Assembly (NCBI RefSeq): GCF_035582795.1
Contig: NC_134379.1
Span: 1,612,001-1,676,000 of the forward strand
Origin: Mycteria americana
Lineage: Eukaryota > Chordata > Aves > Ciconiiformes > Ciconiidae
Reading direction: 5' to 3'
DNA: 64,000 nt
Positions within the stretch are counted from its first letter, which is position 1; every line of letters begins with the position of its first letter. Of this stretch, positions 50,001-62,000 are shown one piece after another. Both the position numbers and the translations under genes were made by a program. The notes below the pieces were generated by a model. It had not been told where the DNA came from. It did not search any database and saw nothing but the letters and a program-made list of their open reading frames with translations.

Positions 50001-53000
50001 ATTTCCTCTCATCCTGTCACTTGTTACCTGGGAGAAGAGACCGACCCCCACCGCTCTACAACCTCCTTTCAGGCAGTTGTAGAGAGCGATGAGGTCTCCC
50101 CTCAGCCTCCTTTTCTCCAGGCTAAACAACCCCAGGTCCCTCAGCCGCTCCCCACCAGCCTTGTGCTCCAGACCCTTCCCCAGCTCCGTTGCCCTTCTCT
50201 GGACACGCTCCAGCCCCTCAATGTCTCTCTTGGAGTGGGGGGCCCAAAACTGAACACAGCATTCGAGGTGCGGCCTCACCAGTGCCGAGTGCAGGGGACG
50301 AACACTGCCCTCGTCCTGCTGGCCACGCTATTTCTGATACAAGCCAGGATGCTTGTATCAGCATCAGAACACCTTTTATGAGCCAAAACTTTAATTCTAT
50401 TTTTTAATGTACACTTTTCCAGTATCAGTAAGTTTTTCCTAAGTACGTGGCTGTCCTTATGAAAGAAGCAGGTTCTTATCCACTGTGTTCGTGCAACAGC
50501 ATGTAAGAGCTCTGATCTTGTTTAGGATTGCTTATTCCTACTGGAATAAAAGCAGGTTTAAAGTACAATTTAGATAAGGCTGAATTTTAATAAAATTGCC
50601 ATATTCATAAGCAATATTACCAAATTCGGAATTCTCTGTTTCCCAAGGAAAGTACAGCAGGATGCAGCGGAACACCGATTTGTCGCCAAGCCCAAACAAA
50701 GTTGGAAGTTGCCTTATACATGTTTTTGTGGAGCCCGGATATTGAGGCAGTCCTTGTTGCAATGTCCTGTTTCCGTCACCTCTGTGAGGAAGCGGATATC
50801 AGATGTGGAGTAGATGAAGTCTCAGTGCATAATTTTTTGCCAAACTACAATACTTTCATGGAGTTTGCATCTGTTAGCAATATGATGTCAACAGGTAAGA
50901 ATCATGAATCTGTAAAATACCTCTCTACCTGTGTAATAAGACTATTATTTGTGTTTGAGTTCTTTAAACAGGTTGAGATTCTTGAGTTGATTGCTACTCC
51001 TGCTTTCACTGAAATATCTTAATCATCGGAATTGCTAGAAAGAGTAGAGAATTTAGGTGACTGAGTTCATGAGGATTTTAAAGTGTAACAAGAAGAATCC
51101 TTTTCTAAACACTTTAAGGGGATGTATTCCTCTGTTCATTTAATAATTACTTTCAAGGATCTTGTATTAGATGTAGGTGGGTTTTCAAAAAACTTGGTTA
51201 AATGTTCTGTGCTCCTTTGTAGGGAGAGCAGCTCTTCAGAAAAGAGTGATGGCATTATTAAGACGCATTGAACATCCCACTGCAGGCAACACAGAGGTAA
51301 ACTTTCTTCTGAATTCATATACTCTTTGCATGCATAGTTTTTTTGAAAACAGAAAATACTGTTGCTACAAGTAGTTTTGAAGTTAAATCTTGATCTATCT
51401 TATTTTAGGCCTGGGAGGATACACATGCAAAATGGGAACAAGCTACAAAACTAATCCTTAACTATCCAAAGACCAAAATGGAAGATGGGCAGGTGACTAT
51501 GAATTTTTCCATAGGTTCGACCCTTAGAAATTCAAAATAACTATTTAAGCTTATTTATTTTAAGGAATTGAATTTTAATCTAGAAAATGAGTTTTGTAGG
51601 CAGACTTAAGCTCCATGAAAGTATTCCAGAAAAATAATGGTAATCAGTTGTCCACTATGCTTACTAAGAGACCAAGAAGTAATTTGACTTAAATTGCTGT
51701 AAGGGAGATGGAGGCTGAGCTTAAAAATTAAAAAGAAATTGAAAAAAAGAATAGTGAAAACTGGAATACTACTAGAGAAATTATGAAATCCCTTTCACTG
51801 GAAGTTTTTAAACAAGCTGCTGGCTATCGTGATTTAAATACGCTTTATCCTGGGGCAGAGCAGGGAATTGACTAGGCAACCCCCTTCAGTCCTTTTTAGC
51901 CTTGCTTTTTCAACTTCTCCAAAAACAGTGCCTCTGTATAGGTTTCTCCTCATACTATCACAGTAAACTATAAAAGGTGAATCTTAGAAAGTTCTTGAGC
52001 CTGGAATTGTAAGTGGCAGGATGTGTTACGGAATACTTTAAGACTCTGATCTCTCTCCGTTAGTTATGTTTAATTAAAGAGATTTCATCTTCAGCCATTC
52101 TTTTTCAGGTTACTGAAAGTCTTCATAAGACAATTGTTAAGAGACGAATGTCGCATGTTAGTGGGGGAGGCTCCATAGACTTGTCTGACACAGATTCTCT
52201 TCAGGAGTGGATCAACATGACGGGGTTCTTATGTGCCCTTGGAGGAGTGTGCCTACAGCATCGTAGTAACGCAGGATTAGCAACCTACAGTCCACCGATG
52301 GGCCCTGTCAATGAGCGTAAGGGCTCCATGATATCTATGGTGTCCACTGAGGGAAATGCAGAGACTCCTGTTAGCAAATTCATCGATCGATTATTGACTC
52401 TGATGGTCTGTAACCATGAGAAAGTGGGACTTCAGATACGGACTAATATTAAAGATCTGGTGGGTTTGGAGTTGAGTCCAGCACTTTATCCAATGCTGTT
52501 TAACAAATTGAAGAATACCATCAGCAAGTTTTTTGATTCTCAAGGACAGGTAAAGTGTTGATATATTCCTTCACATTTGTGTCTTAATAAAAAGCGTCTG
52601 TCTTGTCTTTCACATAGGTGATTGAAATTGATACCTGTTCGGTTTTTGTACAAAAAAACTGCAAGCATTGTGATTGTATTTGACAACATGCATTAATAAT
52701 TACTGTATTTGTGATTCCAGGCTGTATTTAACGTGAAGTAATTGAAAACATTGTTGAATTCTTAGAGTACAGAATCTGTGAGAATGTTCTCAGAATCGTT
52801 ATGGCTGGTAGTATTGACATATTTAATCTTGACATATATTGGAATTCTTTTGGCTAGGTGATACTAGAAAAATGCTTTTCCATTAGATTTTTGAAATGTT
52901 GCAGTATATTTGATAAATACCCTTTTTTTTGTGTGTGTCTAAAGAATTAAAACCAGCAATTTTCTTACTGTAGGTTTTGTTAACTGAGACCAACACACAA

Positions 53001-56000
53001 TTTGTAGAGCAAACCATTGCTATAATGAAGAATTTGCTTGACAATCATACAGAAGGGAGTTCAGAACATCTTGGACAAGCTAGTATTGAGACAATGATGC
53101 TAAATCTGGTTAGGTAAGAAATCCTGTTGACCTTCCTATACAAAGTAGTATGTTAATAAGTGAGGTAGACCCTTCTAGTTTATATCTTTTCTGCTTGCAT
53201 CTGTGGAGAAGCAGCAGCTGATTTTCTGATCCTCCTTCTTACGGTTCTGACAACTTCTGTAATTGTGGAGATCTTTTATACTGTAGCATAAAGTACGCTG
53301 ATGGAGGGTGACTTTTTTTTTTTTTTAAAAGAACTAACCATTCCATAACTTGGCCCCATTCTTGCAAGCATTCCTGGTTTCTTTTCTGTACAATGGCGTT
53401 AGTGGTTAACAACCAGCTGAAGGGCAGATTTATGTTCAATTTTATACTAATAGAAAACTTCTTTGGCCAGAAGAAATTTGTGCTGGTCTTCAGCTGATAT
53501 AGGGGCTGGCTTGCTCACTTGGAAAATAAAAAAAGGTAGCCCAAACACTTGATACATCTATTATGCAAGTCTGCTGGGTCAGCCGGTGTGTAGGTTCCAG
53601 CATGGAGCTGAAAAGATTTGCCAGATGTGTGGGCCTTGTAGTATGAAGTATTTAATCAATCTTTTTCTTTTTTCTTCAGGTATGTGCGTGTGCTTGGAAA
53701 TTTGGTACATGCAATTCAAATAAAAACTAAGCTATGCCAGTTAGTAGAAGTAATGATGGAGAGGAGAGATGACCTTTCATTTTGCCAAGAAATGAAATTT
53801 AGGTAAGCGTTACGTTATATAACTTCTAGGATAGTGTAATGTGGACAAGTGTAATTTTGTTTGGTTACCAAAAAATAAACCAAAAACTGTCTCTCATCAA
53901 TATTCCTGATATAGGGATAGTACTCCTGTCTTTGTCTTCAGAATAATTTAGAGGCTGGTGCTGCATTCAACTTTTATTTTGATTGTAGGGATATTAAACA
54001 CATGTAAAAATGTTGTTTGTGATACAGACTGGAGTATTACTTGGTGTAATAAAATTATCTTCACTGAAGTTCATCTTCAGTGTGTGGTGGTTCAAATAGT
54101 TCTTACACTGAATTTGTAATCATTAAGAATGATGCCAACAGTAGTTAAGTGTGTTTGGAGGAAGGGTTGTTAAAAAAAAAAACCCAAAAAACAAAGCTAA
54201 AGCAATGTATCTATATGTAACAGGAACAAAATGGTAGAATATTTGACAGACTGGGTTATGGGAACATCTAATCAAGCAACAGATGAGGATGTGAAATGCT
54301 TGACAAGGTAAGAAAGATTACTATTAAACTGTTGCTAAAGTTGCTAACTGTTCCGGGTGGCATTTGATAGCCACAGATGATCTGGCTCGTGTGCGCTTCC
54401 TTTAGCAGTAGTAATTTTAAGGAACAGACAAAAATTGAAACTTAAGTTTTGGTGAGCAACAACAGAATTACATTTAATGCGTGGTCTTAACATGGCTCTT
54501 GAGGTGGTGGTTTGTGGGGTTTTTTGTTTGGGTTTTTTTTGTTTGTTTGTTTGTTTTTAAAGTTACTGAATTTATTTAATTCCTTTGAATACCTTTTCTG
54601 ATTTTAGCATTAGGATTGAACATTTTATTTGTTAGAGCTATATCTTCATATGATGCATTCTGAAGAATAAAATCATCAAACATTATAGTGTTGAATTTAT
54701 ACTTAACTGGTTTTTTAGTGACAAATTTGCTTTGCAGTTGCTGTCCTCAGTAGATATATTGCTTGAACCTGTACCACAAAAATGTAATAGCTTTTTTCCT
54801 GATAGGCAGAACTTTACTAGAGTCTTTTTTTTTTTGTTAAAGCTTCTTTTCACCTGCAGTTAGATATATAAGGAAAAGGGACGTGGTACTGGATGGGAAA
54901 ATTATCAAGGGGAAGGAGAGACTAATTCTGCTGAACTGATTCACAGCTTCTTAAAACTTCATTTTTCAGAGATTTGGACCAAGCGAGTATGGAAGCAGTG
55001 GTCTCTCTTCTTGCTGGGCTTCCGCTACAGCCTGAAGAAGGAGATGGTGTTGAGTTGATGGAAGCAAAATCTCAGTTATTTCTTAAGTAAATAGTGACTT
55101 TTAACTATTTTTCTATACCAAGACTCTAAGTAGATGCACCATATAACTTTTATTACAAACTGTGTTTTTTCTTCTAGCAGAAATAATTTTATTATCCAAA
55201 CAGAAATTACCTCTTATATATCCCATTTCACAAATCTCTACCTCCTAGGTTTATGGAAACATTTTCATTTAGAAAATAATTATAAAATTTGGCTTTGTTT
55301 CTGCTTAATGCAGATGTATGCTTAATTCATGGGAGTGATTAGCTTGCTTTGATATTATATTTTTATCCATGAAACTTAAAATCTCTTTCAAGACATCTGC
55401 TTGTAAAGGCACACCTGTGAAATTCCCTTGCTTGGTTTGAGAAAATTTGCATACAAATTGTAGGACAGTGCTTTCTGGTTGTTACAACACGTTTGAAAGT
55501 TTGGACTGTGCTACAAGAAAGATTACTTGGGGCAGCTACGAGATTTTTTTTGGGAGGCTTGTTGTCTGTTTTGCTACTGTATGCAAATCTTTTCAGATAG
55601 TTGCCTTTGCAGAATCTGTTTTACTTATCCAAATCTTTTTATTTTTCTTTAGATATTTCACACTGTTTATGAACCTTCTGAATGACTGTAGCGAAGTTGA
55701 AGATGAAAGTGCACAAACAGGTGGCAGGAAACGTGGAATGTCTCGAAGGCTGGCTTCGCTACGGCACTGCACTGTTCTTGCTATGTCAAATTTACTCAAT
55801 GCAAATGTGGACAGCGGTCTTATGCACTCAATAGGTAAAGCAGTTAGAGATAACTGTGCATAAATGAATACATAATGAAGACATTGGTATTTCATTTATT
55901 TTTACATCTTCCTCAGTAGTTCTGGGTTTTTTTAATCAGGCTTGGGCTATCATAAAGACCTCCAAACAAGAGCTACGTTTATGGAAGTCCTCACCAAAAT

Positions 56001-59000
56001 TCTGCAGCAGGGAACAGAATTTGATACGTTAGCAGAAACGGTGCTAGCAGATCGGTTTGAGAGATTGGTGGAGTTGGTTACAATGATGGGTGATCAGGGG
56101 GAGCTTCCTATTGCTATGGCTTTAGCCAATGTGGTGCCTTGTTCTCAGTGGGTAAGTTGATTCATGCTTTTTATTTCCTATGTTTTTGAAAATACTAAGA
56201 TTTGAAATAAAAATTAATGCAAACATTAAGGGTGTAACGACAGTCTGCTAAAGAGAGATTAGACCTACCGTTCATCATAGCTAGCCTTTCCTAGTATATT
56301 CTTGAAAAGCGTACTGAATCTAGTTGTCAGAGATCTTGATTACAAACTGCATTTTTATAGTAAATTTTTAGTTAATATCTAGGAATCATTTTATATACAG
56401 TTATTGTAATAAATGTATCTGTTTGGGCTGGTTATTTATTACAGATGGTGTGTGCTGTAATGCACACAAACAGAATTGTATTTGCTCCTCTAGATTTTAG
56501 CAAAATGAATTGGGCTTTGTTATACAGCAGAATAACTGTTTATCTATCCAGACTAACCGTTATGAGTTTGTTTGACTGGATATCATGAGGCAGATTTTTA
56601 GACAATCAATAGCATAGGAAAGATGTAAAGAGAGATTGTGTATGCTTAATTTGATATTTACATGCAAGACTCCGTAGCAAATTTAAAGCATTACTACAAA
56701 CTGGTTGGTGGTTTTTTCGTAATTCTTTTTATCGTACTTGCTTTGACTCACTGCTAGTCAGATTAACATTTCGTTGCTTCTTTTAAGGATGAGCTAGCTC
56801 GTGTCCTGGTCACGCTCTTTGATTCCCGGCACTTGCTCTACCAGCTACTCTGGAATATGTTTTCAAAGGAAGTTGAACTAGCAGATTCCATGCAGACACT
56901 CTTCCGAGGAAACAGCTTAGCCAGTAAAATAATGACTTTCTGTTTTAAGGTATATTACCTAATCTTTCTCTCTGCTACAGATCACTTCAATAACAGGAAA
57001 AATTTAGTAATATAAAAATACAAAACTACCAGTCTGTGGTGTTAGGCACTTGAGTAACTGGATTAGATGAAAATAGTACAGAGTTGCCTTTGGGTCTCAG
57101 CTTAAGTTAGTCTCAGCTCTCACATCTGTTAAGTTTAGGGAATTTCGCTTTTAATGTTTTAACATTTGATGAACAAATTGTTGTAGGTCTCTTATGCTCA
57201 GGCCCAACTAAAAAATACAAATCCTGCTGGAACTAACTTTTTGCCCAGACTTCATGACTCAACCAGTTAGGCTTAAGCTTACAGTTACTCCTCTTGAAAG
57301 TTTCCATGGCAATAAATGTTTCATTTTGCCTAGTCTGTATATTCTGCATTGTAAAGAAGAATACTGGTTGCAGTAACAAAAACGTTTGCAAGATTTGTAG
57401 ATTTCAACAGAGATTACTAGTTATTTAGAAAACATAACTTACTTGATACAAAGAGATAAATATTTGTAAAAATTTAGTTATCTTGAAGTCCTTTCCTAAG
57501 TAATCCTCAGTTGTAGTAGGGCTCCTTAAACTTCTGACTAGCTTAGTTATATGAGTGATTCTGGGGCTAGTACCAGCTTGAAGACTGTTGCTGATGGTCA
57601 TTTTGTAACGGGCAATTTAAAGATGGAGAGACAAACTTGGAGGTCTTGTTTATGTTTCCATTTCAGTTTAAAAAGTTGTGTAATACTGTACAAACAGAGA
57701 TGGGGTGTTTGAGTCACTGTGCTCTAAGAAAGAATCCCATCTGATTATTGCGGTTATTGAAGTGGCCTGTAGTTTTCTCTAAATTGGAAATTAATTAAAA
57801 TACTTGCAGAAATTGATCACAGATATGGTTCAGAAGTGAGACTGTAATATAGAAGCACCAATTTTACAGAAATCTGGCTTATGCCAAAACAAATCAAATG
57901 TTTTCAGGCTCTTTTAACACTTGGAGAATTTTGGAGTGTTCCTGTGAAGTGCCATGTTAATCTGGCCACCTATTCTGATTTTCTTTCTACACAGGTATAT
58001 GGTGCTACGTATTTGCAGAAGCTTTTGGAACCTTTATTAAGGACTGTGATCACATCCTCTGAATGGCAGCATGTTAGCTTTGAGGTGGATCCAACAAGGT
58101 TTGAGATTCAAGGGGGGGAGCAAATGTATTTATTTGTAAACATGATTCCCAGTCATTGTAAATATAACAGAATTCCTTTTTCCTTGTTGCAAATGTTTTT
58201 CTCATACTTTCATACTTTTCCACTCCTCACTTTACCAGACACATTACTTACATCTGCAATCCTTATACCCAGGGAGAATTGTACAGAGCTGTCCAGCACA
58301 GCGAGATGAGTTTTGCTGCATGTCCTCTAAGCCCTGAGAGAGTAAGGAAGATAGAGAGCTCTTGCAGGACCTCTTCTACTTGCTACTTCATACTTTTATG
58401 TAGGCCACTAACGTGGGTATTTCCAGTAGTACCAGAAAGCATCTGCTTTAGGTCATTGAGTTAATTACAGAAGCAAGATGGAATGTGTGCATGTTGTGTG
58501 TAATTTTTTTGCTTTAATTTCTCTTATATCACTTCAAGACTTGGATTTAGTAACTGTTGTTCAGTCCTTTGAATTACCTCTAACTCTCAGAAAAACTTTA
58601 AGTATTCATCTTTTAAGTAGCTTACCACAAGATAGGCCTTCTTTTTAACAGTTTAACTCTCAAATATCTGTGTCTACCTCAAAAATTCCTTTCAGAGAAA
58701 CAGTCAAACTGATAATGCAATTATCAGTTGGAATTATGTGTGCATGTCTTTGTATGGAATGGTGTGAGAGAATCCCACTTATAGCTGTCTGTTTATTACT
58801 GACTTTTAAATGACCGTATATTTGTAACTTACATGGTTTAAAATCTTGATGGAAACTTTTGTGTAAAAGGTCATAAATATTTCTGTAAGATTTCGATTTA
58901 CCCTGGCAAATAAGGTTACTACGAAACATACAAGTACAGCTAGTATCATTTATTTGATTGCCGGTCATACATTTATGGGTCTGTTTCAGGCTGGAGCCTA

Positions 59001-62000
59001 CAGAAAGCCTTGAAGAGAACCAGCGGAGTCTCTTGCAAATGACAGAAAAATTTTTTCATGCAATCATTAACTCTTCTTCGGAGTTCCCACCACAACTTCG
59101 CAGTGTGTGCCATTGTTTATACCAGGTATGCCTGCAATGGTTGCCTGCCCCTCAGCCTTGGGCTTTGTTTTTATAATTCTAGCAGTTTGGAGCTTGGTCC
59201 AGTAGTGGGTGCGCAGTGGGCATGTCGTAAAGACTGTTTGCAGGCATTTGTTAAATAACAGGAATCTAAATGTAAGGACTGAATGGTGTTTTAAGACTTG
59301 GGTTGGCAATCAAGAGGTGACTAAACATTATTTTTTTTAAGGAGTTGAATCACAGCTAAGAACTCAGACCTAATAAGGCAGCAATAATCTCTGCTTTAGC
59401 ATCTCTATGGGAGACTAAAGATTAACTAGGGAGGCAATGGTTATACTTGCTTGTATCAGTTTATCGTATGGGCCGTCTATAGGGAAGGCAGCAAAAGGGA
59501 AAAATAAAAAAAAAATCACTGCTGGGTTGAGAGAATGCAAAACTGTGTTTTGAATATAGAAACAGTGTACTTTTTATTTCTAATTGATCCTGTATAAAGT
59601 TAATTAATTATCTAAAAGTCTTATGGATCACGCCTTTGATAAACCTTAACTTAGGGAATAAAATAGCTACTTGTGCAGTTACTGACTCTAGATAGTTCTC
59701 TGCATAAAAATAGAGGCAATTTCTTCAAGGGCATTTTTCTCTGAAGTAAATTTTTCCAAAAATTGTCTATGAAATGTATTATTCAGGTCATTGCTCCAGG
59801 AATATTATTTAGTCGTCCATTACAATCTTACACATTTTGCCTTTGACAGAAAAGCAGGTTAAAAAGGGTGTAAGATGCTCATAAGAAAAAACCTGCATGG
59901 TCTTCAGTGGGACCACAGTAGCTGCAAATCCTAAATTTTAGAAACTGTGGATTGAAGCTGAGTATAATGGAAGGAAATAGACGTATCAAATGCTGTAGGC
60001 TGTATTTGGTAGAGAATTGTTTGTGGTTATAGGTGCTTCCCTAAAGAAGATAATTTGCAGGTGAGGTCAAGACACTGCATCATTCAGGCTTTATTCTGAT
60101 CACACTCGGTGTCACGTCTCGTAATCACGTCCTGAAAGCAGGGGTCTCTAGGGTGCTGTGGACAGCTGTAAGGAAAGGCATTAACTTGTACTGGGGAAGA
60201 GGTCCACTGGCATATGATTTGGTAAATAACTTTAGCCTTGTAACTGGGATGCTGCAGATGCTCTGTACTTTTGAGGATGATAGGTTCTTGTATTTGAGAG
60301 GTAGAATGACAACAGGAATACATTTTGGTCTACGAAGTAAAATATCTTCCATCTGCCATGGGCAACACATTCTGATGGAGGTACTGTTCCCTGTCAGAGG
60401 CGTGGAGGATGTTATTGTATGCAAAGGGCTGCTGTACTTTGATTAAGCGGCTGACCAAACATTTTGCAAACAGAGTATTGAGAAATTCAGCAGGTAAATA
60501 GGAGGAAGAGAACCTGGAAGAGACAGATAAATGTATTTATAGAGTTCTTTTAATGAGGCAAATTACAGAGACTGACTTCTATTTGTGGCTAAAACTTTAG
60601 TGCTGTCACACAAACCTTGGAAAGTTATCAAGCTAGGACCAGCCTCTTCTTGCTTGTTTCTGGTATCGTTTATAAATGATGCCTAAAGAGAAGACACCTT
60701 CCTGAGTGGTGCACTGTCCTCTGTAGAGTAAGGTCTTCTGTAGCGGTACCCTCCCGGCCGCCTCCCGTACCTGCATTCCCCAGCCTCCGCCCGACTCCTC
60801 TGTGCTGTCCCGTTCCTGCTGCTCTCTGTAGCAGCTCAGCAGCAGGCTGCTGAGCCCAGTGTGCTTGTAGGTCTCTCTCTTGCTCTTTGTGTGTTTTTGA
60901 TGGATTTAGCTACTGCTAAAAATGCCAGTGGGGGATACTCCTGCTGCCCTCAGGGCTCATAGGAAATACAAATTCCAGTCCTGTTGGAGGACTGTCACAG
61001 AAGAGCTGTGCATGGCAGAATATTTGAGCTGTGGTCTCAGTTAAGTGGTCTGGACAAGCTATTTTTGGCCTTTCAACCACAGAGTCTGTATCTCAGGTCT
61101 AAAGTAAAGCAAGGAAAATAGATTTTCTGAGCTGTGCGAACTAATTATGAGTAATAAAAAATTCTACGCAGAGTAGTCTAGCCATATTTTTACAGTGAAT
61201 GCTGTATTAATAAATGCAACTACAAAAAAACAGAACTTGGAAGTGAGAAACAGTGAATTGTACGGCGTGGCTGTTGTGGATCTTGGGTTGTTATTGTGAG
61301 CTGTTGGAATGAATTAGGTGTGCAAATGATGTGCCTTTGCTTCTGCTATAACAACCTGTATAAATGGCTTCTGAAGTCATCGGTTTCTCTTTCCGACAGT
61401 GGTTGTATTGAGGTTGGCGGGGGGTGGTTTGGGGTTTGGTTTTATGTTTGTTTTGAATTGGGAAATGAGGGCGGCAAGTTGGTTTCCGTCAAGTTCAAAT
61501 GGCCAGCCTCGCAGGCGCTGGCTGGGAGTACACTTGGGTGTTACTGAAAGTGTCACACGCAGCCTTGGTTGTTGCTTCTGGTATTTGATGTTACATTGTC
61601 CCACATCTTTTCCTAGAATTGCTTTTGTATGCTGTTACTAGGATGGATCAGATTTATTTCCATTTCAGTGATGTGTTGCTAGAAATTATTTCTATGCAAA
61701 CCATTTTTAATTCCTACATGAAATAGAATTACTAAAACATATTCACTAAAACATGTTCAGTGGGCAGTGCCAGAGATTCTTCTATGGAAGCATATCAAAT
61801 CTATTGCCTTTATTCTCGCCTTTACTTTTTTTTTTTTTTTTGGTAACAAGGGTAATTTGTTCCTGAAGGAGATGATTTACTGGCAAATACACAAGTGGTA
61901 TTAACTGATACTCAGCTTCAACGTTTACTATTTTCACTGTTTCTAGTCACACATATATTTGTGTACAAATGTGTGCTCATCACAAATAGTGTAATAATTA

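Larger units (their letters stand above)
49310..50647 (+). other. NF1: NF1 intron 17
   Basis: 1,338 bp, about 45 percent of which is CR1 copy B. The acceptor of exon 18 lies 286 bp beyond the element's foldback. Confidence 0.9.
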
